Source of the DNA: Thermoproteota archaeon
GTDB taxonomy: Archaea > Thermoproteota > Thermoprotei_A > EX4484-217-1 > JAPDJV01
Assembly: GCA_029258925.1 (NCBI GenBank)
Contig: JAPDJV010000021.1
Span: 1-54,029, forward strand
Length of the DNA: 54,029 bases
Direction: 5' to 3'
The notes under the pieces were generated by a model. The model saw only the letters and a program-made list of their open reading frames with translations, was not told the DNA's origin and did not search any database. Position numbers and translations under genes: made by a program. Below, one piece after another: positions 1-8,258 of the stretch (position 1 is its first letter; every line of letters starts with the position of its first letter).

Positions 1-1
1 A

Positions 2-184
2 GTGTTCAAGCAGGCGGGCGAGCTCTGGGTCACGATAGAATACAGGAGGCCTTGGAAGACGAGGGCGGGAAGCAAGTATCTGAGAAAAATCACGAGAGAT
101 ATTCATCTCGGGAAACCAGGCTCGAAGATCAAGGTTAAACTAACAAGGAATCCCCCTAAAGGGCCCAAGATAGACAGGAAGTAG
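2..184 (+). CDS. Hypothetical basic protein, 5' end probably outside window
   Basis: An open frame of about 60 codons ends at 184 with a very basic tail rich in Lys, Arg and Pro. The first possible start (GTG at 2) sits at the window edge, so the gene may begin further left. No domain is recognised. It lies 20 bp before the next small gene on the same strand and is probably co-transcribed with it. Confidence 0.4.
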   Translation: MFKQAGELWVTIEYRRPWKTRAGSKYLRKITRDIHLGKPGSKIKVKLTRNPPKGPKIDRK

Positions 185-204
185 TTTTTCTCGAGGGTCG
201 AAGC

Positions 205-447
205 GTGGAGGCCATAGTCCTAGGCGTATTCCTGGCGGCACTGATCTTCATCGCGGTTAACGCCAGCGCGGGGAGAAAGAGCTTAGCGGCCCTAATGCTC
301 ATGTCCTCCGCCCTTGTGCTTCAAATGATGGGAGACGTGTACAGGGGATACGTCCTCGGCGCGCCAGAAATGGCGATAACGCTTGTAATCGCCTCGAGCA
401 TACTGGCCCTGCTCGCGCTGTGGATGTACAGGAAGAGAGCTTCTTGA
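205..447 (+). CDS. Small membrane protein, about three TM segments
   Basis: 80 residues from a GTG start. Three hydrophobic stretches (roughly residues 3-19, 27-43 and 57-74) and a basic C-terminus (YRKRAS) suggest a small integral membrane protein. No family is recognised. It precedes the two anchored exoproteins at 489 and 1275 and could belong to the same cell-surface group, which is inference from position only. Confidence 0.5.
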   Translation: MEAIVLGVFLAALIFIAVNASAGRKSLAALMLMSSALVLQMMGDVYRGYVLGAPEMAITLVIASSILALLALWMYRKRAS

Positions 448-488
448 AGCCCACTTCTATTTTTCGCTTTTAGTTCAAGGGGGTTAAA

Positions 489-1274
489 GTGAAGCTCGTA
501 CTGATACTTCTAGCTGGCATAGTGATCCTGGCATTCCTCCTCGGATACGTGGGTTTCCAGGAACAAGGCTACGTTAAGGCTGCTGGAAGCGTTGTCGTAG
601 TTGCAGAAGCCAACTCTACGGACGGCAACATTATAGCGTACGGCTCGGGCTTCATGGTGTCAAGCAACTACATTGTAACCGCTGCCCACGTAGTGAACGA
701 CACTGTCCTGGAGGACGTAGATGTTCTGGTCATAGTTCCAGGAGTCGGAGACTACAGGGCCACAGTCGTTTACCTAGGGGATCCCGAGGGCTCATCCAGA
801 CCCGACCTAGCGGTCCTAAGCGTTCCAGGACTGGAATTGAAGCCTCTAAAGCTGGCATCGAACGTCGTCGAGGGCCAGGAATGCTATGCCATAGGTTACC
901 CGTGGCAGCAGTACGTGGAATACGGCTCACTGTACTCGATGGAACCCAAGATAACGAAGGGCATAGTCTCGGACGAGAGAGAAGACACCATAGTCACTGA
1001 TGCAGAGATAGATAAAGGTAATTCTGGAGGGCCAATAGTCGACAGTTCAGGTGCCGTAATAGGAGTCGTAAGCTATGCTCTAACCTCCCAGGAAGCTCTT
1101 GCAAACCATAACGTCGCGGTCCACGTCGAACAGTTGAAGAGGGTCCTCGAGGCCATTGGAGTAAAATATGCATCACCATCACCCGCGGCGATGCTTGACG
1201 AGGCAACACTGATCGTTCTATTAGCATTCACTGCTGGAGCGCTGGGAGCAATCCTCGTCGCTTCTAAAAGATAG
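489..1274 (+). CDS. Membrane-anchored trypsin-like (HtrA-type) serine protease
   Basis: 261 residues, GTG start behind a G-rich ribosome binding site. An N-terminal hydrophobic segment (about 2-22) is followed by a chymotrypsin/trypsin-fold domain with a visible catalytic triad: His67 in TAAHVV, Asp106 in RPDLAVL, and Ser179 in KGNSGGPIVD. A second hydrophobic segment near 238-257 and a short basic tail would anchor the C-terminus, placing the catalytic domain outside the cell. There is no PDZ domain, so it is shorter than bacterial DegP. It is immediately followed (GTG right after the TAG stop) by the large exoprotein at 1275, suggesting one transcript. Substrate unknown. Confidence 0.85.
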   Translation: MKLVLILLAGIVILAFLLGYVGFQEQGYVKAAGSVVVVAEANSTDGNIIAYGSGFMVSSNYIVTAAHVVNDTVLEDVDVLVIVPGVGDYRATVVYLGDPEGSSRPDLAVLSVPGLELKPLKLASNVVEGQECYAIGYPWQQYVEYGSLYSMEPKITKGIVSDEREDTIVTDAEIDKGNSGGPIVDSSGAVIGVVSYALTSQEALANHNVAVHVEQLKRVLEAIGVKYASPSPAAMLDEATLIVLLAFTAGALGAILVASKR

Positions 1275-2510
1275 GTGGAGAAGGTGAGGAATAAAGTAGC
1301 ATGGGTGGCAACAGCATTAATCATAGTATTGCTAATAGCATTCTTCACTCCAAGGGTGAGCGCCAGCGCGCAGATAAGGCCGCTAACCGATAGAGCCGCC
1401 CAGGCGGCCATCACTTCGCTGGAAACAATTTACAAGGATGACACGTACGGCACGAAAAGGGATAGGCCAGACATTGATGGAGACAAAATAATGTGGACCC
1501 ACTATCATGCCCACATGGCTGCTTGCTTTATCTACATGTGGAAGAAGACGCATAATAACTCGTACATAGAGATGATGTTGTTCTATTTCATCAAGTGGGC
1601 CAATTACGTCGACGAATACGACGTATACACAGATGGTGCCCCTGGTTCAGTTTATGACGTGGAGACTGAGTGGATGTACTCATACATAAATGCTAAAGTG
1701 CTACTTGTAGCATGCAAGGCTGGAATGATAGATCCACTGAATGAAACAATTAAGAATATGATAGACTTTTTCATGAACGCTACGTTAGAGCGGTGGAACA
1801 GTAACAACGACTACAAGAGCGATCAGGTATCAAACACGGCTGCAAGCTGGCTTTCGGTTATAGCGTTGTACTACGATGTGTATGGGGAATATCCGACTGG
1901 ATACAATGATACGCTAGTTAACGAATTAAAGAGTATTGTGGACGACAATTTTCTCGGGGATCATTGGCAATACTCAGTAGCTAATCCGTCAGAGGGCTGG
2001 GGATATAGTGCAGTAACATTACTTTACCTAGCCGTAATATGTCAAACAAATGCCCCATTCAAAACATGGGCGGAGGATTATGTTTTTAATGAAAGCGTGA
2101 AGACTTGGCATTACAACAATAAGCCCGCAGACTTCTCTCAGGCGGAAGGCCTGAAGGGATTCATCATTTGCAACGGCTTCGAAATGTTGTACAATGAGGA
2201 CTGGAATCTTACAGAGCCAAGTGAATGGACTTATGATTATCTTGTCGACCACATGGGGTACTACACTGACCCTCCAGATCGTGCAAAGCCTGAGGGAATA
2301 TGCCTGGTCACATTGTTGGCTGACTTCTCGACACCAACCTCGTCCACGACTCCCGTAACCACAACTTCGACGAGCACTCCGACAAGCACCACGACTAGCC
2401 AGGCCACAACCTCCCTCGACCTCCCCTCGATATTCCTCGACAACGCAAGCCTGGTGCTGATAATTGCAGCATTGAGCATCATAATACTCCTATTGTTCGC
2501 CAAGAAGTGA
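1275..2510 (+). CDS. Large anchored exoprotein, probably alpha-helical toroid
   Basis: 411 residues, GTG start directly after the protease stop. A signal or anchor segment (about 8-24) is followed by an ectodomain of about 330 residues rich in Trp, Tyr and Asn, with several N-glycosylation sequons. Then comes a Ser/Thr-rich stalk (about 352-384, repeats of Thr, Ser, Pro) and a C-terminal TM segment (about 391-408) ending in KK. The regular aromatic-rich helices recall alpha/alpha-toroid folds of secreted glycoside hydrolases or lyases, but I see no diagnostic catalytic motif, so the function is unassigned. Tight linkage to the protease suggests processing of, or cooperation with, this protein (inference). 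Confidence 0.7.
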   Translation: MEKVRNKVAWVATALIIVLLIAFFTPRVSASAQIRPLTDRAAQAAITSLETIYKDDTYGTKRDRPDIDGDKIMWTHYHAHMAACFIYMWKKTHNNSYIEMMLFYFIKWANYVDEYDVYTDGAPGSVYDVETEWMYSYINAKVLLVACKAGMIDPLNETIKNMIDFFMNATLERWNSNNDYKSDQVSNTAASWLSVIALYYDVYGEYPTGYNDTLVNELKSIVDDNFLGDHWQYSVANPSEGWGYSAVTLLYLAVICQTNAPFKTWAEDYVFNESVKTWHYNNKPADFSQAEGLKGFIICNGFEMLYNEDWNLTEPSEWTYDYLVDHMGYYTDPPDRAKPEGICLVTLLADFSTPTSSTTPVTTTSTSTPTSTTTSQATTSLDLPSIFLDNASLVLIIAALSIIILLLFAKK

Positions 2511-2749
2511 GGGGAATGATCGCCGTTAGGGGGAGAGGATACAACCATGGAATGTACACGGACATCTATCATGTCGCGAGAAAAGAGTACACGTGCAGCG
2601 TCTGCCAGGCGAAAATAAGGAAGGGAGAACCATACATCAAGAGAGTCTTCAAAGGCGAAAACGGGTACAGCAAGCTAAACATATGCATAAAACACGGTCA
2701 AGCAGAGAAACTAGTAGACACAAAGGGAAGAACACTCTGGGAAAAATAG
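2507..2749 (+). CDS. Small zinc-finger-like protein
   Basis: Up to 80 residues. The GTG at 2507 overlaps the previous stop; ATG at 2516 or 2552 are alternatives. A Cys-X2-Cys pair (CSVC, about residue 31) and a later Cys-X3-His (CIKHG) would bind one zinc. The rest is basic. This pattern resembles small nucleic-acid-binding zinc proteins common on archaeal plasmids and viruses. It is the last gene before the hairpin-containing gap at 2750-3090. Confidence 0.55.
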   Translation: MRGMIAVRGRGYNHGMYTDIYHVARKEYTCSVCQAKIRKGEPYIKRVFKGENGYSKLNICIKHGQAEKLVDTKGRTLWEK

Positions 2750-2800
2750 GAGAACCACAGAACTCCACAAACATATTTTTAATCAGAGATTGGATATTTT

Positions 2801-2848
2801 GTGTTAGGAAGAAAACCCATTTTTATCTACTTTACGTCTTCCTAACAC
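2801..2848. repeat. TTAGG-type inverted repeat, copy 1
   Basis: A perfect 12-bp inverted repeat (GTGTTAGGAAGA at 2801-2812 and its complement at 2837-2848) with a 24-nt loop. It is a divergent member of the repeat family seen again at 2937, 10326, 14034, 14132 and 14253. It lies in the non-coding gap after the zinc-finger gene. No T-run follows, so it does not look like a simple terminator. Confidence 0.75.
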
Positions 2849-2936
2849 GCATTTGGAGTACGCGTTCAAAGAGTTTTCCAAGAAGTTTCCCAGCCTGAAA
2901 CCCAGCTCTCGCAGGTGGAAAACCATGATACGTGAT

Positions 2937-2983
2937 TGTTAGGTGGAGTTGTTCGAGTGCTGCATATATGGTTCCACCTAACA
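2937..2983. repeat. TTAGGTGGA-type inverted repeat, copy 2
   Basis: An 11-bp inverted repeat (TGTTAGGTGGA at 2937-2947, complement at 2973-2983) with a 25-nt loop. Read in the opposite sense, the copy at 14253-14303 matches it along its whole length including the loop. Where the stem differs (GG to AG on one arm), the other arm carries the compensating change, so pairing is kept. The remaining gap to 3090 shows nothing else recognisable. Confidence 0.8.
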
Positions 2984-3090
2984 CTCATCGATGAAACTCC
3001 TGAAACACGCCAAAAAAGCCTAGCCGAAAAATGATAATAAAAACAGGGTAACCTTGTATAAACTATACTATCAGGGATAACATTTTTATA

Positions 3091-3120
3091 TTTATAAAAG
3101 ATATCGAGTACTCGATAAAA
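3091..3120 (+). promoter_or_regulatory. TATA box and overlapping palindromic operator
   Basis: TTTATAAAAG at 3091-3100 is a good archaeal TATA box about 25 nt before the ATG at 3121, so the transcript is probably leaderless. Between box and start lies a perfect 16-bp palindrome, TATCGAGTACTCGATA (3102-3117). A protein bound here would cover the start site and repress. A near-identical site recurs at 4203-4216, in front of the next gene. Confidence 0.7.
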
Positions 3121-4218
3121 ATGAGGTTATTATGCGCTAAATGCAAAGAGAGGTTGAAACTGTTAAAGGTCCTATCAGAGATTAGAGAAGGGGTTTCTGC
3201 AGCTGATATAGCTAGACTTATGCAAAAGAAAAATTCCTCCTACCTTTTGACTGTTGTGCTCCCCTTATTAAAAAAGGACAAATTGGTGGATTTCAAAATA
3301 GAGAAGCCTAGACGAAAGAAGGGACGACCAAGAAAACTATGGTTTATAACCGAGAAGGGCAAAAAAATTTTGGAGTCTTTAATAGATCCACCTATTATCG
3401 AGGTATACTTTGCTGGTGCATATACTGCTCTCCAGGTTCTGGATAATATTCCATTAAAGGTTAATTACTTATTATCCGCTGGGCATTATTGGAAAAATGG
3501 AAGGTTGGAGTTTAAGAAAGTTTCTAGACCTGGTTTTGCTGATAAACTTTTCATCGATAGTGGGGCTCAACAGTTTTACACGAAGTTTAAAGGTTATGAT
3601 TATCCATATACTCCTAGGCAATATCTAGAGTTTTCAAGACAGCTCTCTCCAGATTACATAGCTACTTTAGATCTTCCTCTAGATATTTTAGTTCCAAGGG
3701 GCTTAAGTATTCATAAAGGATTAAAGAAGACAGTGGAACTGGGGGTAAAAGTCTTTTGCGAAGCTGAGAGTATGGGTATAAGAGATAAAATAGTGCCCGT
3801 ATTACAAGGTTATAATGATCCTACACAATGGTTAGAATCTTATGATTTATATAGGTCACATGGAATCCGATCCAACTTATGGGGTGTAGGGTCATTATGT
3901 ATGATGAAAAGTTCTAAGCTTGTAAAGGAAATATTAGAGAGCTTAAGTAACATCGGAGATCTTCACGTCTTTGGACTAGCATTAAATGCGTTTAGGAAAG
4001 TTTATTACTACATTAGGAGTTTCGACACCTCTGCATGGATATATTGGGCTAAGATGGATGGGGCAGTTTTTGTTTGGGATCCTTTTAAAGAGCGTTTCGT
4101 AGAATTGCAGGCTAGAAAAGGGCTTAGGTATGACACAAAAACATTGATGGCAGTAAACGTATTCTCCATATTGTCTATGGTTAATTATTATATTTTAAAA
4201 AAATCGAATACTCGATAG
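3121..4218 (+). CDS. Winged-helix + TGT-fold transglycosylase (DpdA-like)
   Basis: 365 residues, leaderless ATG. Residues 1-90 form a CxxC-containing winged-helix-like domain (CAKC at 5-8, basic wing around 63-72). Residues 93-360 look like a tRNA-guanine transglycosylase barrel: DSGAQQF (Asp146, general acid/base position), LDLP (183-186), LQG (228-230), GVGSL (255-259) and SFDTSAW (Asp302, aligning with the nucleophile Asp in the FDSAAY of host TgtA at 22882). The zinc Cys cluster of true tRNA TGTs is not visible and the protein is much shorter than TgtA. This is the pattern of DpdA-type paralogues that insert 7-deazaguanines into DNA. A DNA substrate is inferred from the fused DNA-binding domain and from the NurA and HerA neighbours. 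AT-richer than the flanking genes. Confidence 0.7.
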   Translation: MRLLCAKCKERLKLLKVLSEIREGVSAADIARLMQKKNSSYLLTVVLPLLKKDKLVDFKIEKPRRKKGRPRKLWFITEKGKKILESLIDPPIIEVYFAGAYTALQVLDNIPLKVNYLLSAGHYWKNGRLEFKKVSRPGFADKLFIDSGAQQFYTKFKGYDYPYTPRQYLEFSRQLSPDYIATLDLPLDILVPRGLSIHKGLKKTVELGVKVFCEAESMGIRDKIVPVLQGYNDPTQWLESYDLYRSHGIRSNLWGVGSLCMMKSSKLVKEILESLSNIGDLHVFGLALNAFRKVYYYIRSFDTSAWIYWAKMDGAVFVWDPFKERFVELQARKGLRYDTKTLMAVNVFSILSMVNYYILKKSNTR

Positions 4219-4240
4219 AAAACGGGAAATATTTATAAAA
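4203..4240 (+). promoter_or_regulatory. Second operator copy and TATA box
   Basis: ATCGAATACTCGAT at 4203-4216 matches the 3102 palindrome with one change and overlaps the stop codon of the transglycosylase gene. TTTATAAAA (4232-4240) is a TATA box for the nuclease gene at 4269. Here the operator lies about 14 bp upstream of the TATA box rather than downstream, so the same regulator could act differently at the two promoters. Confidence 0.6.
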
Positions 4241-4268
4241 AGCATCTTTTCTAAATTAAGTCTGGTGT

Positions 4269-5894
4269 ATGACAAAGTTGTCAGAAATAAGAATAAGGAA
4301 AATCTTTAAAGAGGCAGGCAGGCCCTTGACAATAGAAGAGATAGCTGATAGACTAGGTTATTCTATAAGACATACAAGAAGACTTTTACGTAAAGTTTCT
4401 GAGAAAGGTCTTCTCATCGAGAAAAGATATGGAAACAAAATATACTATGAATATTTGGATAAAGCAACTTTAGACAGATTCCTTACTGGAGAGAATACTA
4501 GAGAGCTTAGCATGCCTCTGACAAAAATCGAGGAAATAGGACGAAGCCTTAGAGAGATCGCGGAGAAATACCATGATACTATAATAAAGGTCAAGAAGGC
4601 GTTTCATGATCTAAGTCCCTATGAAATATTAGAAAGTACTATAAGTTACCTGGAATATCTAGAAAAAAGCATTTCGAAGAGCAAAAGTGAAGAAAGGGAG
4701 AAGGAACTTAATAAAATAAGGCATCAAAAAGATGTAATAAGTCATATAAGGGATTTCAAGTACATATTAGGAGATATAATACGTATAAATGATATTGGAG
4801 ATCCCTTTAAGAGATCCGAAGTTGTAATAGCTGGTTCTGACGCATCTGTAGATCATGCTACCTTTCTTTGGTATCTCGGGAATTTTCCCCTAACCATAGA
4901 CTTAAGTTTTATTACTGTTGCTGGAATAGTGGTTGCCTATGACAGTAGTTTTGAAAAGGAGCTGGAGTACTACAAGGAATATAAGGAGCCGAAGTTTCCA
5001 CTTTCAGCGGGCTCATCCTATATCGAGGAGCTTAGTGGTAGGTATCCAAGCTTAGACGAAAATGAAAAAAGAAAACTTTTAACTATACAATCTAGCGAAT
5101 TGTTATTCAACTTTAATTTAAACCTGCTTACATCTGAAAATATAGACATATTATTTTGCGATGGCCGAATCATACCTCCTGATATCCATTTTATGGATTT
5201 CTATTACGAGCATAGAAGGCCCTATCTTAAGCGATCCTTTCTGAAGGCACGTGAGATAAGAAAATATGTTAGGGAAACAGGAAAATTATACGTTGGTGTA
5301 GTCAAAGAAGCGTACTGGTACGACTATATGGCACTAATGGCTCAAGCTATTCTTTTCGAAATTATGGGTTCAAACGTAAATATGAATATGATTCGCAGAA
5401 TATTCCCTAATGACCAGGAAACGATGGCTAAGATTTTAGACAGTGGAGAAGCATCTTTTGCAATAAAGGTACCTCTAAGAAAACGTTACCTAAAAGATAA
5501 AAAGGATGAAAAAACAGCAAAAAGGGTACTAGAAGAGGCAGATGTTAATATGAATTGGTACATTAAGTCCTTAGATGATATGAGTTTTTATTATTTTTAC
5601 TCTAAGCCTCCTGGAAGATTACATTCTTTTTCATCTTTATCCCGTCCAGCAAGATATGACATAGATGCGGAAGATGCAAGGGGGGTATTGGATGCTAGAA
5701 ATAAAGTGTGCTACATCATAAGTAAAATTGCATCTGCACCCTTAGGACACCAATACTCACCTTCTCGTGAAACCATATACTTACCAACAGTCGTATGGCA
5801 GGCTGATAGGGCAGCAAGAGAGTGGGTTAATACAGTAAAAACTCAAATATTTCATTATTTAAGGTCAACATTAGCTAAAGGTGGGCGCTTATGA
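4269..5894 (+). CDS. NurA-like nuclease with N-terminal winged helix
   Basis: 541 residues. Residues 1-62 are a helix-turn-helix of winged type (TIEEIADRLGYSIRHTRRLL). About 85-165 is helical or coiled-coil. From about 184 a NurA fold begins: SDASVD with Asp191 and CDGR with Asp298 are the expected metal-binding acidic residues, and QADRAAREW near the C-terminus fits the final NurA helices. NurA is a 5'-3' nuclease that works with the HerA hexamer in archaeal end resection. The gene overlaps the HerA-like gene by 4 bp (ATGA), so translation is probably coupled. The helix-turn-helix fusion and operator-controlled promoter are unusual for the housekeeping NurA and suggest a specialised copy. 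Confidence 0.75.
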   Translation: MTKLSEIRIRKIFKEAGRPLTIEEIADRLGYSIRHTRRLLRKVSEKGLLIEKRYGNKIYYEYLDKATLDRFLTGENTRELSMPLTKIEEIGRSLREIAEKYHDTIIKVKKAFHDLSPYEILESTISYLEYLEKSISKSKSEEREKELNKIRHQKDVISHIRDFKYILGDIIRINDIGDPFKRSEVVIAGSDASVDHATFLWYLGNFPLTIDLSFITVAGIVVAYDSSFEKELEYYKEYKEPKFPLSAGSSYIEELSGRYPSLDENEKRKLLTIQSSELLFNFNLNLLTSENIDILFCDGRIIPPDIHFMDFYYEHRRPYLKRSFLKAREIRKYVRETGKLYVGVVKEAYWYDYMALMAQAILFEIMGSNVNMNMIRRIFPNDQETMAKILDSGEASFAIKVPLRKRYLKDKKDEKTAKRVLEEADVNMNWYIKSLDDMSFYYFYSKPPGRLHSFSSLSRPARYDIDAEDARGVLDARNKVCYIISKIASAPLGHQYSPSRETIYLPTVVWQADRAAREWVNTVKTQIFHYLRSTLAKGGRL

Positions 5895-7474
5895 AAATAG
5901 GAGAAGTCATTTCTACGCTGGACTCCCCTACTCATTTAAAAGTAGTTATACAATTAACTCCTAATGATGAAGAAGAGTGGCCTGAGGTAAGGGCAGGAGA
6001 GTTTGTTGAAATAAGAGACGATAGAGGCAGAATTTTCATAACACGGGTAATTAAGCCTCACGTATTTAGTCCCTTTTATAGTGATAAGAGACTTGTTCAA
6101 GATGCTCTCTATAGAGGCGATACAAGAATACTTATCGCAGGAGGCGCAAATATTCACTATAGATTATGTGAGGTCCGAGTGTTAGGAGTAATATTAGGAA
6201 ACAATAAAGTAGAATCACCATCGATAGTACCACTTCCTGGATCAGAGGCACATACCTCTGATCCACAAAGAATCCTTAGGTTCTTTGGCTTAAAGGAGGA
6301 TGGCCTAAATATAGGAAAAATCTTACCTCATCAAAACTTGAATATAACAATAGATCCTATAAGTCTATTTGCTCATATGGCCATAGTGGGAACGACAAAT
6401 TCGGGTAAGAGTTATAGCGCAGCAGTATTAGCTGAAGAACTCCATAATCATGATTTTAGCGTGCTCATAATAGATCCTCATGGGGAATATAACTCATTAA
6501 AGGAGAGTATCAATCCTGCTATTTCATTTAATGTTGTTGAATACTGTCTTCCTCAGCCATATCATACCACATACGGTGTGAGAAATCCGATAAAGATCCA
6601 TATAAGTGATCTTACTGCTGAGGACTTGATAGAAGTAGCAAACCTGCAAGGAGACCAACAAAGAAACTTACTTTATTATACCTTAAGAAGACTGATAGGA
6701 AAGAGGTACACCTTGGAAAAATTAGAGGAAAGCATACATGAAGTCGGCAGGAATAAAAAATTCAGAAAGGATACTATAGATTCGGTAATTAATAGAATAC
6801 ACTCTTTAGAAACCCTTGGTATCATAACTAATAATGAGAGAGAATCTATAAAAATGGAGAAGTTAATAAAGTCTAGACAAATAACAATAATCAACCTCAG
6901 TAATAATCCTAATATAATTGCTCAAAGAATTTTAGTAGCAGTAACATTAAGAAAACTCTTTAGGAAGCGCATGTCTAATAGGGTAGGCAGGTTCATTACT
7001 ATAATAGATGAAGCACATAGATATGCCCCGAGCGACGAAAGCACCATAGCAAAAGATATAATAATACGTATAGCGCGTGAGGGAAGAAAATTCGGAGTTG
7101 GTCTTGTACTAGTCTCGCAGAGCCCTAAGGATTTAGATGCTAGAGTTCTTAAACTCTGTAATACTAGATTAATACTCCGTCTGGATAATCCATCAGACCT
7201 GAATGCTATAAAACCCTACATTGGAATGCTAGATGAGAATATCATAGAATCCATACCCTTCTTCCCCCCAGGACAGGGGATACTTTCTAGTAGCTTCATC
7301 AGAGCACCGTTGCTCATAAAAATTAGAGAGAGATACACTAAACACAAAGCCGTAACAGGCGGAATGATCACCGAAATTCCAAGTATAGAAATAGAAGCAT
7401 CTCACTATGAGAGTAATAGTGCTGCATTTAAAAGAGAAAAAACTTCCTTAGAGTCTTTCTTTTTTAAGAAGTAA
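5891..7474 (+). CDS. HerA-like hexameric DNA translocase
   Basis: 527 residues. The N-terminal part (1-115) resembles the HerA beta-barrel (HAS) domain. Walker A is GTTNSGKS (167-174), IIDPHGEY (193-200) fits the strand after it, and Walker B is IIDEAH (371-376). SQSPKDLD and the arginine-rich segment after it resemble the HerA sensor/arginine-finger region. It overlaps the NurA-like gene by 4 bp, the usual HerA-NurA linkage. HerA pumps DNA into or through a partner nuclease; HerA with assorted nucleases is also a recurring theme in prokaryotic defence. AT-rich with AGA/ATA-rich codons, unlike the GC-rich genes from 9.3 kb on, so the cassette may have a separate origin. Confidence 0.85.
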   Translation: MKIGEVISTLDSPTHLKVVIQLTPNDEEEWPEVRAGEFVEIRDDRGRIFITRVIKPHVFSPFYSDKRLVQDALYRGDTRILIAGGANIHYRLCEVRVLGVILGNNKVESPSIVPLPGSEAHTSDPQRILRFFGLKEDGLNIGKILPHQNLNITIDPISLFAHMAIVGTTNSGKSYSAAVLAEELHNHDFSVLIIDPHGEYNSLKESINPAISFNVVEYCLPQPYHTTYGVRNPIKIHISDLTAEDLIEVANLQGDQQRNLLYYTLRRLIGKRYTLEKLEESIHEVGRNKKFRKDTIDSVINRIHSLETLGIITNNERESIKMEKLIKSRQITIINLSNNPNIIAQRILVAVTLRKLFRKRMSNRVGRFITIIDEAHRYAPSDESTIAKDIIIRIAREGRKFGVGLVLVSQSPKDLDARVLKLCNTRLILRLDNPSDLNAIKPYIGMLDENIIESIPFFPPGQGILSSSFIRAPLLIKIRERYTKHKAVTGGMITEIPSIEIEASHYESNSAAFKREKTSLESFFFKK

Positions 7475-7602
7475 TGGTAGTAGTTAAAAATCTTTTTCGA
7501 TCTCCTCCTAGCATTTTCAGCAGTCTCTCTGGGTCCGTGCAGCTGAGGTAAGATAATGTTTTTAAGCTGTGGGAGTCCGCTTGTTTCTCCACGGGTGGTG
7601 TA

Positions 7603-7773
7603 GTGGGCAGGGTTGTCGTGGAGGATCCTGGCTGGAGGAAGGTCGAGGTAGTGTTGGAGTGGGTTCTTGCGAGAGCAGAGGAGGGAGCAGATCCGAAGCA
7701 GCTCATGAGAAACGTACTAGTAATGATAAAGGAGCATAGATGGAAGGCACTAGATGAGCTGTTCGGGGTTTAA
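7603..7773 (+). CDS. Possible small acidic/helical protein
   Basis: A short open frame of about 56 codons from a GTG at 7603 (frame open from 7552, no other good start). It encodes an amphipathic, Trp-containing helical peptide (VEVVLEWVLARAEEG). No family is recognised and it may be the remnant of a longer gene. The rest of the gap 7475-7985 holds a TATA-like TTATATAAAA near 7778, a 24-codon ATG ORF (7819-7893) that I do not support as a gene, and otherwise AT-rich non-coding sequence. Confidence 0.3.
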   Translation: MGRVVVEDPGWRKVEVVLEWVLARAEEGADPKQLMRNVLVMIKEHRWKALDELFGV

Positions 7774-7985
7774 ACAGTTATATAAAATGGTACATGATCT
7801 CGTACTGAGGTAATACCTATGGATGAGAATGATATATTCATTATGATAAGAGTATTCAAGCATGATTACAGGGTAATTTTATATACTTTGTAATACATTA
7901 AAAGGCTTCGAGGAATACTGTAAAATGTCAAAGTCATTTATCTTTCTCAGCATCGTGTATCATGTTCTTAAATAGGTGGAAGTTC

Positions 7986-8258
7986 ATGGGAAGGAGACTT
8001 ACTCTGAGACTAGGTGACAGGGAGGTTAAAGCTGAGCAAGTGAGCTTTAAGGTGATGAAAGAGGAGTGGTCCGAGTACGAGCTTGAGAATGGGATGATAC
8101 TGAGGATAAGACCTGTGATAGCCGAGGTTTACATCCTTGACGATAAGGATCCAGTAACTGGGAAGCCTAATGTTCTAGTGAAGTCACAGAACGTAATCAG
8201 CCTAATACTCCCACCTGAAGGAGGTGAGGGCGAAAGTGGCACCAGTAGTAAAGAATGA
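7986..8258 (+). CDS. Hypothetical small protein
   Basis: About 90 residues. The ATG at 7986 is preferred over the one at 7962 because AGGTGG lies just before it. Predominantly beta, with charged strands and an acidic, Gly/Glu-rich tail. No family recognised. The 3' end overlaps the next gene by 35 bp, a layout repeated throughout this region and typical of compact plasmid or viral operons. Confidence 0.55.
   Translation: MGRRLTLRLGDREVKAEQVSFKVMKEEWSEYELENGMILRIRPVIAEVYILDDKDPVTGKPNVLVKSQNVISLILPPEGGEGESGTSSKE

Noticed and set aside
7464..7706. 80-codon minus-strand ORF at 7.5-7.7 kb
   Set aside because: Ser/Thr-rich product without features; looks like the shadow of the small plus-strand frame ending at 7773.
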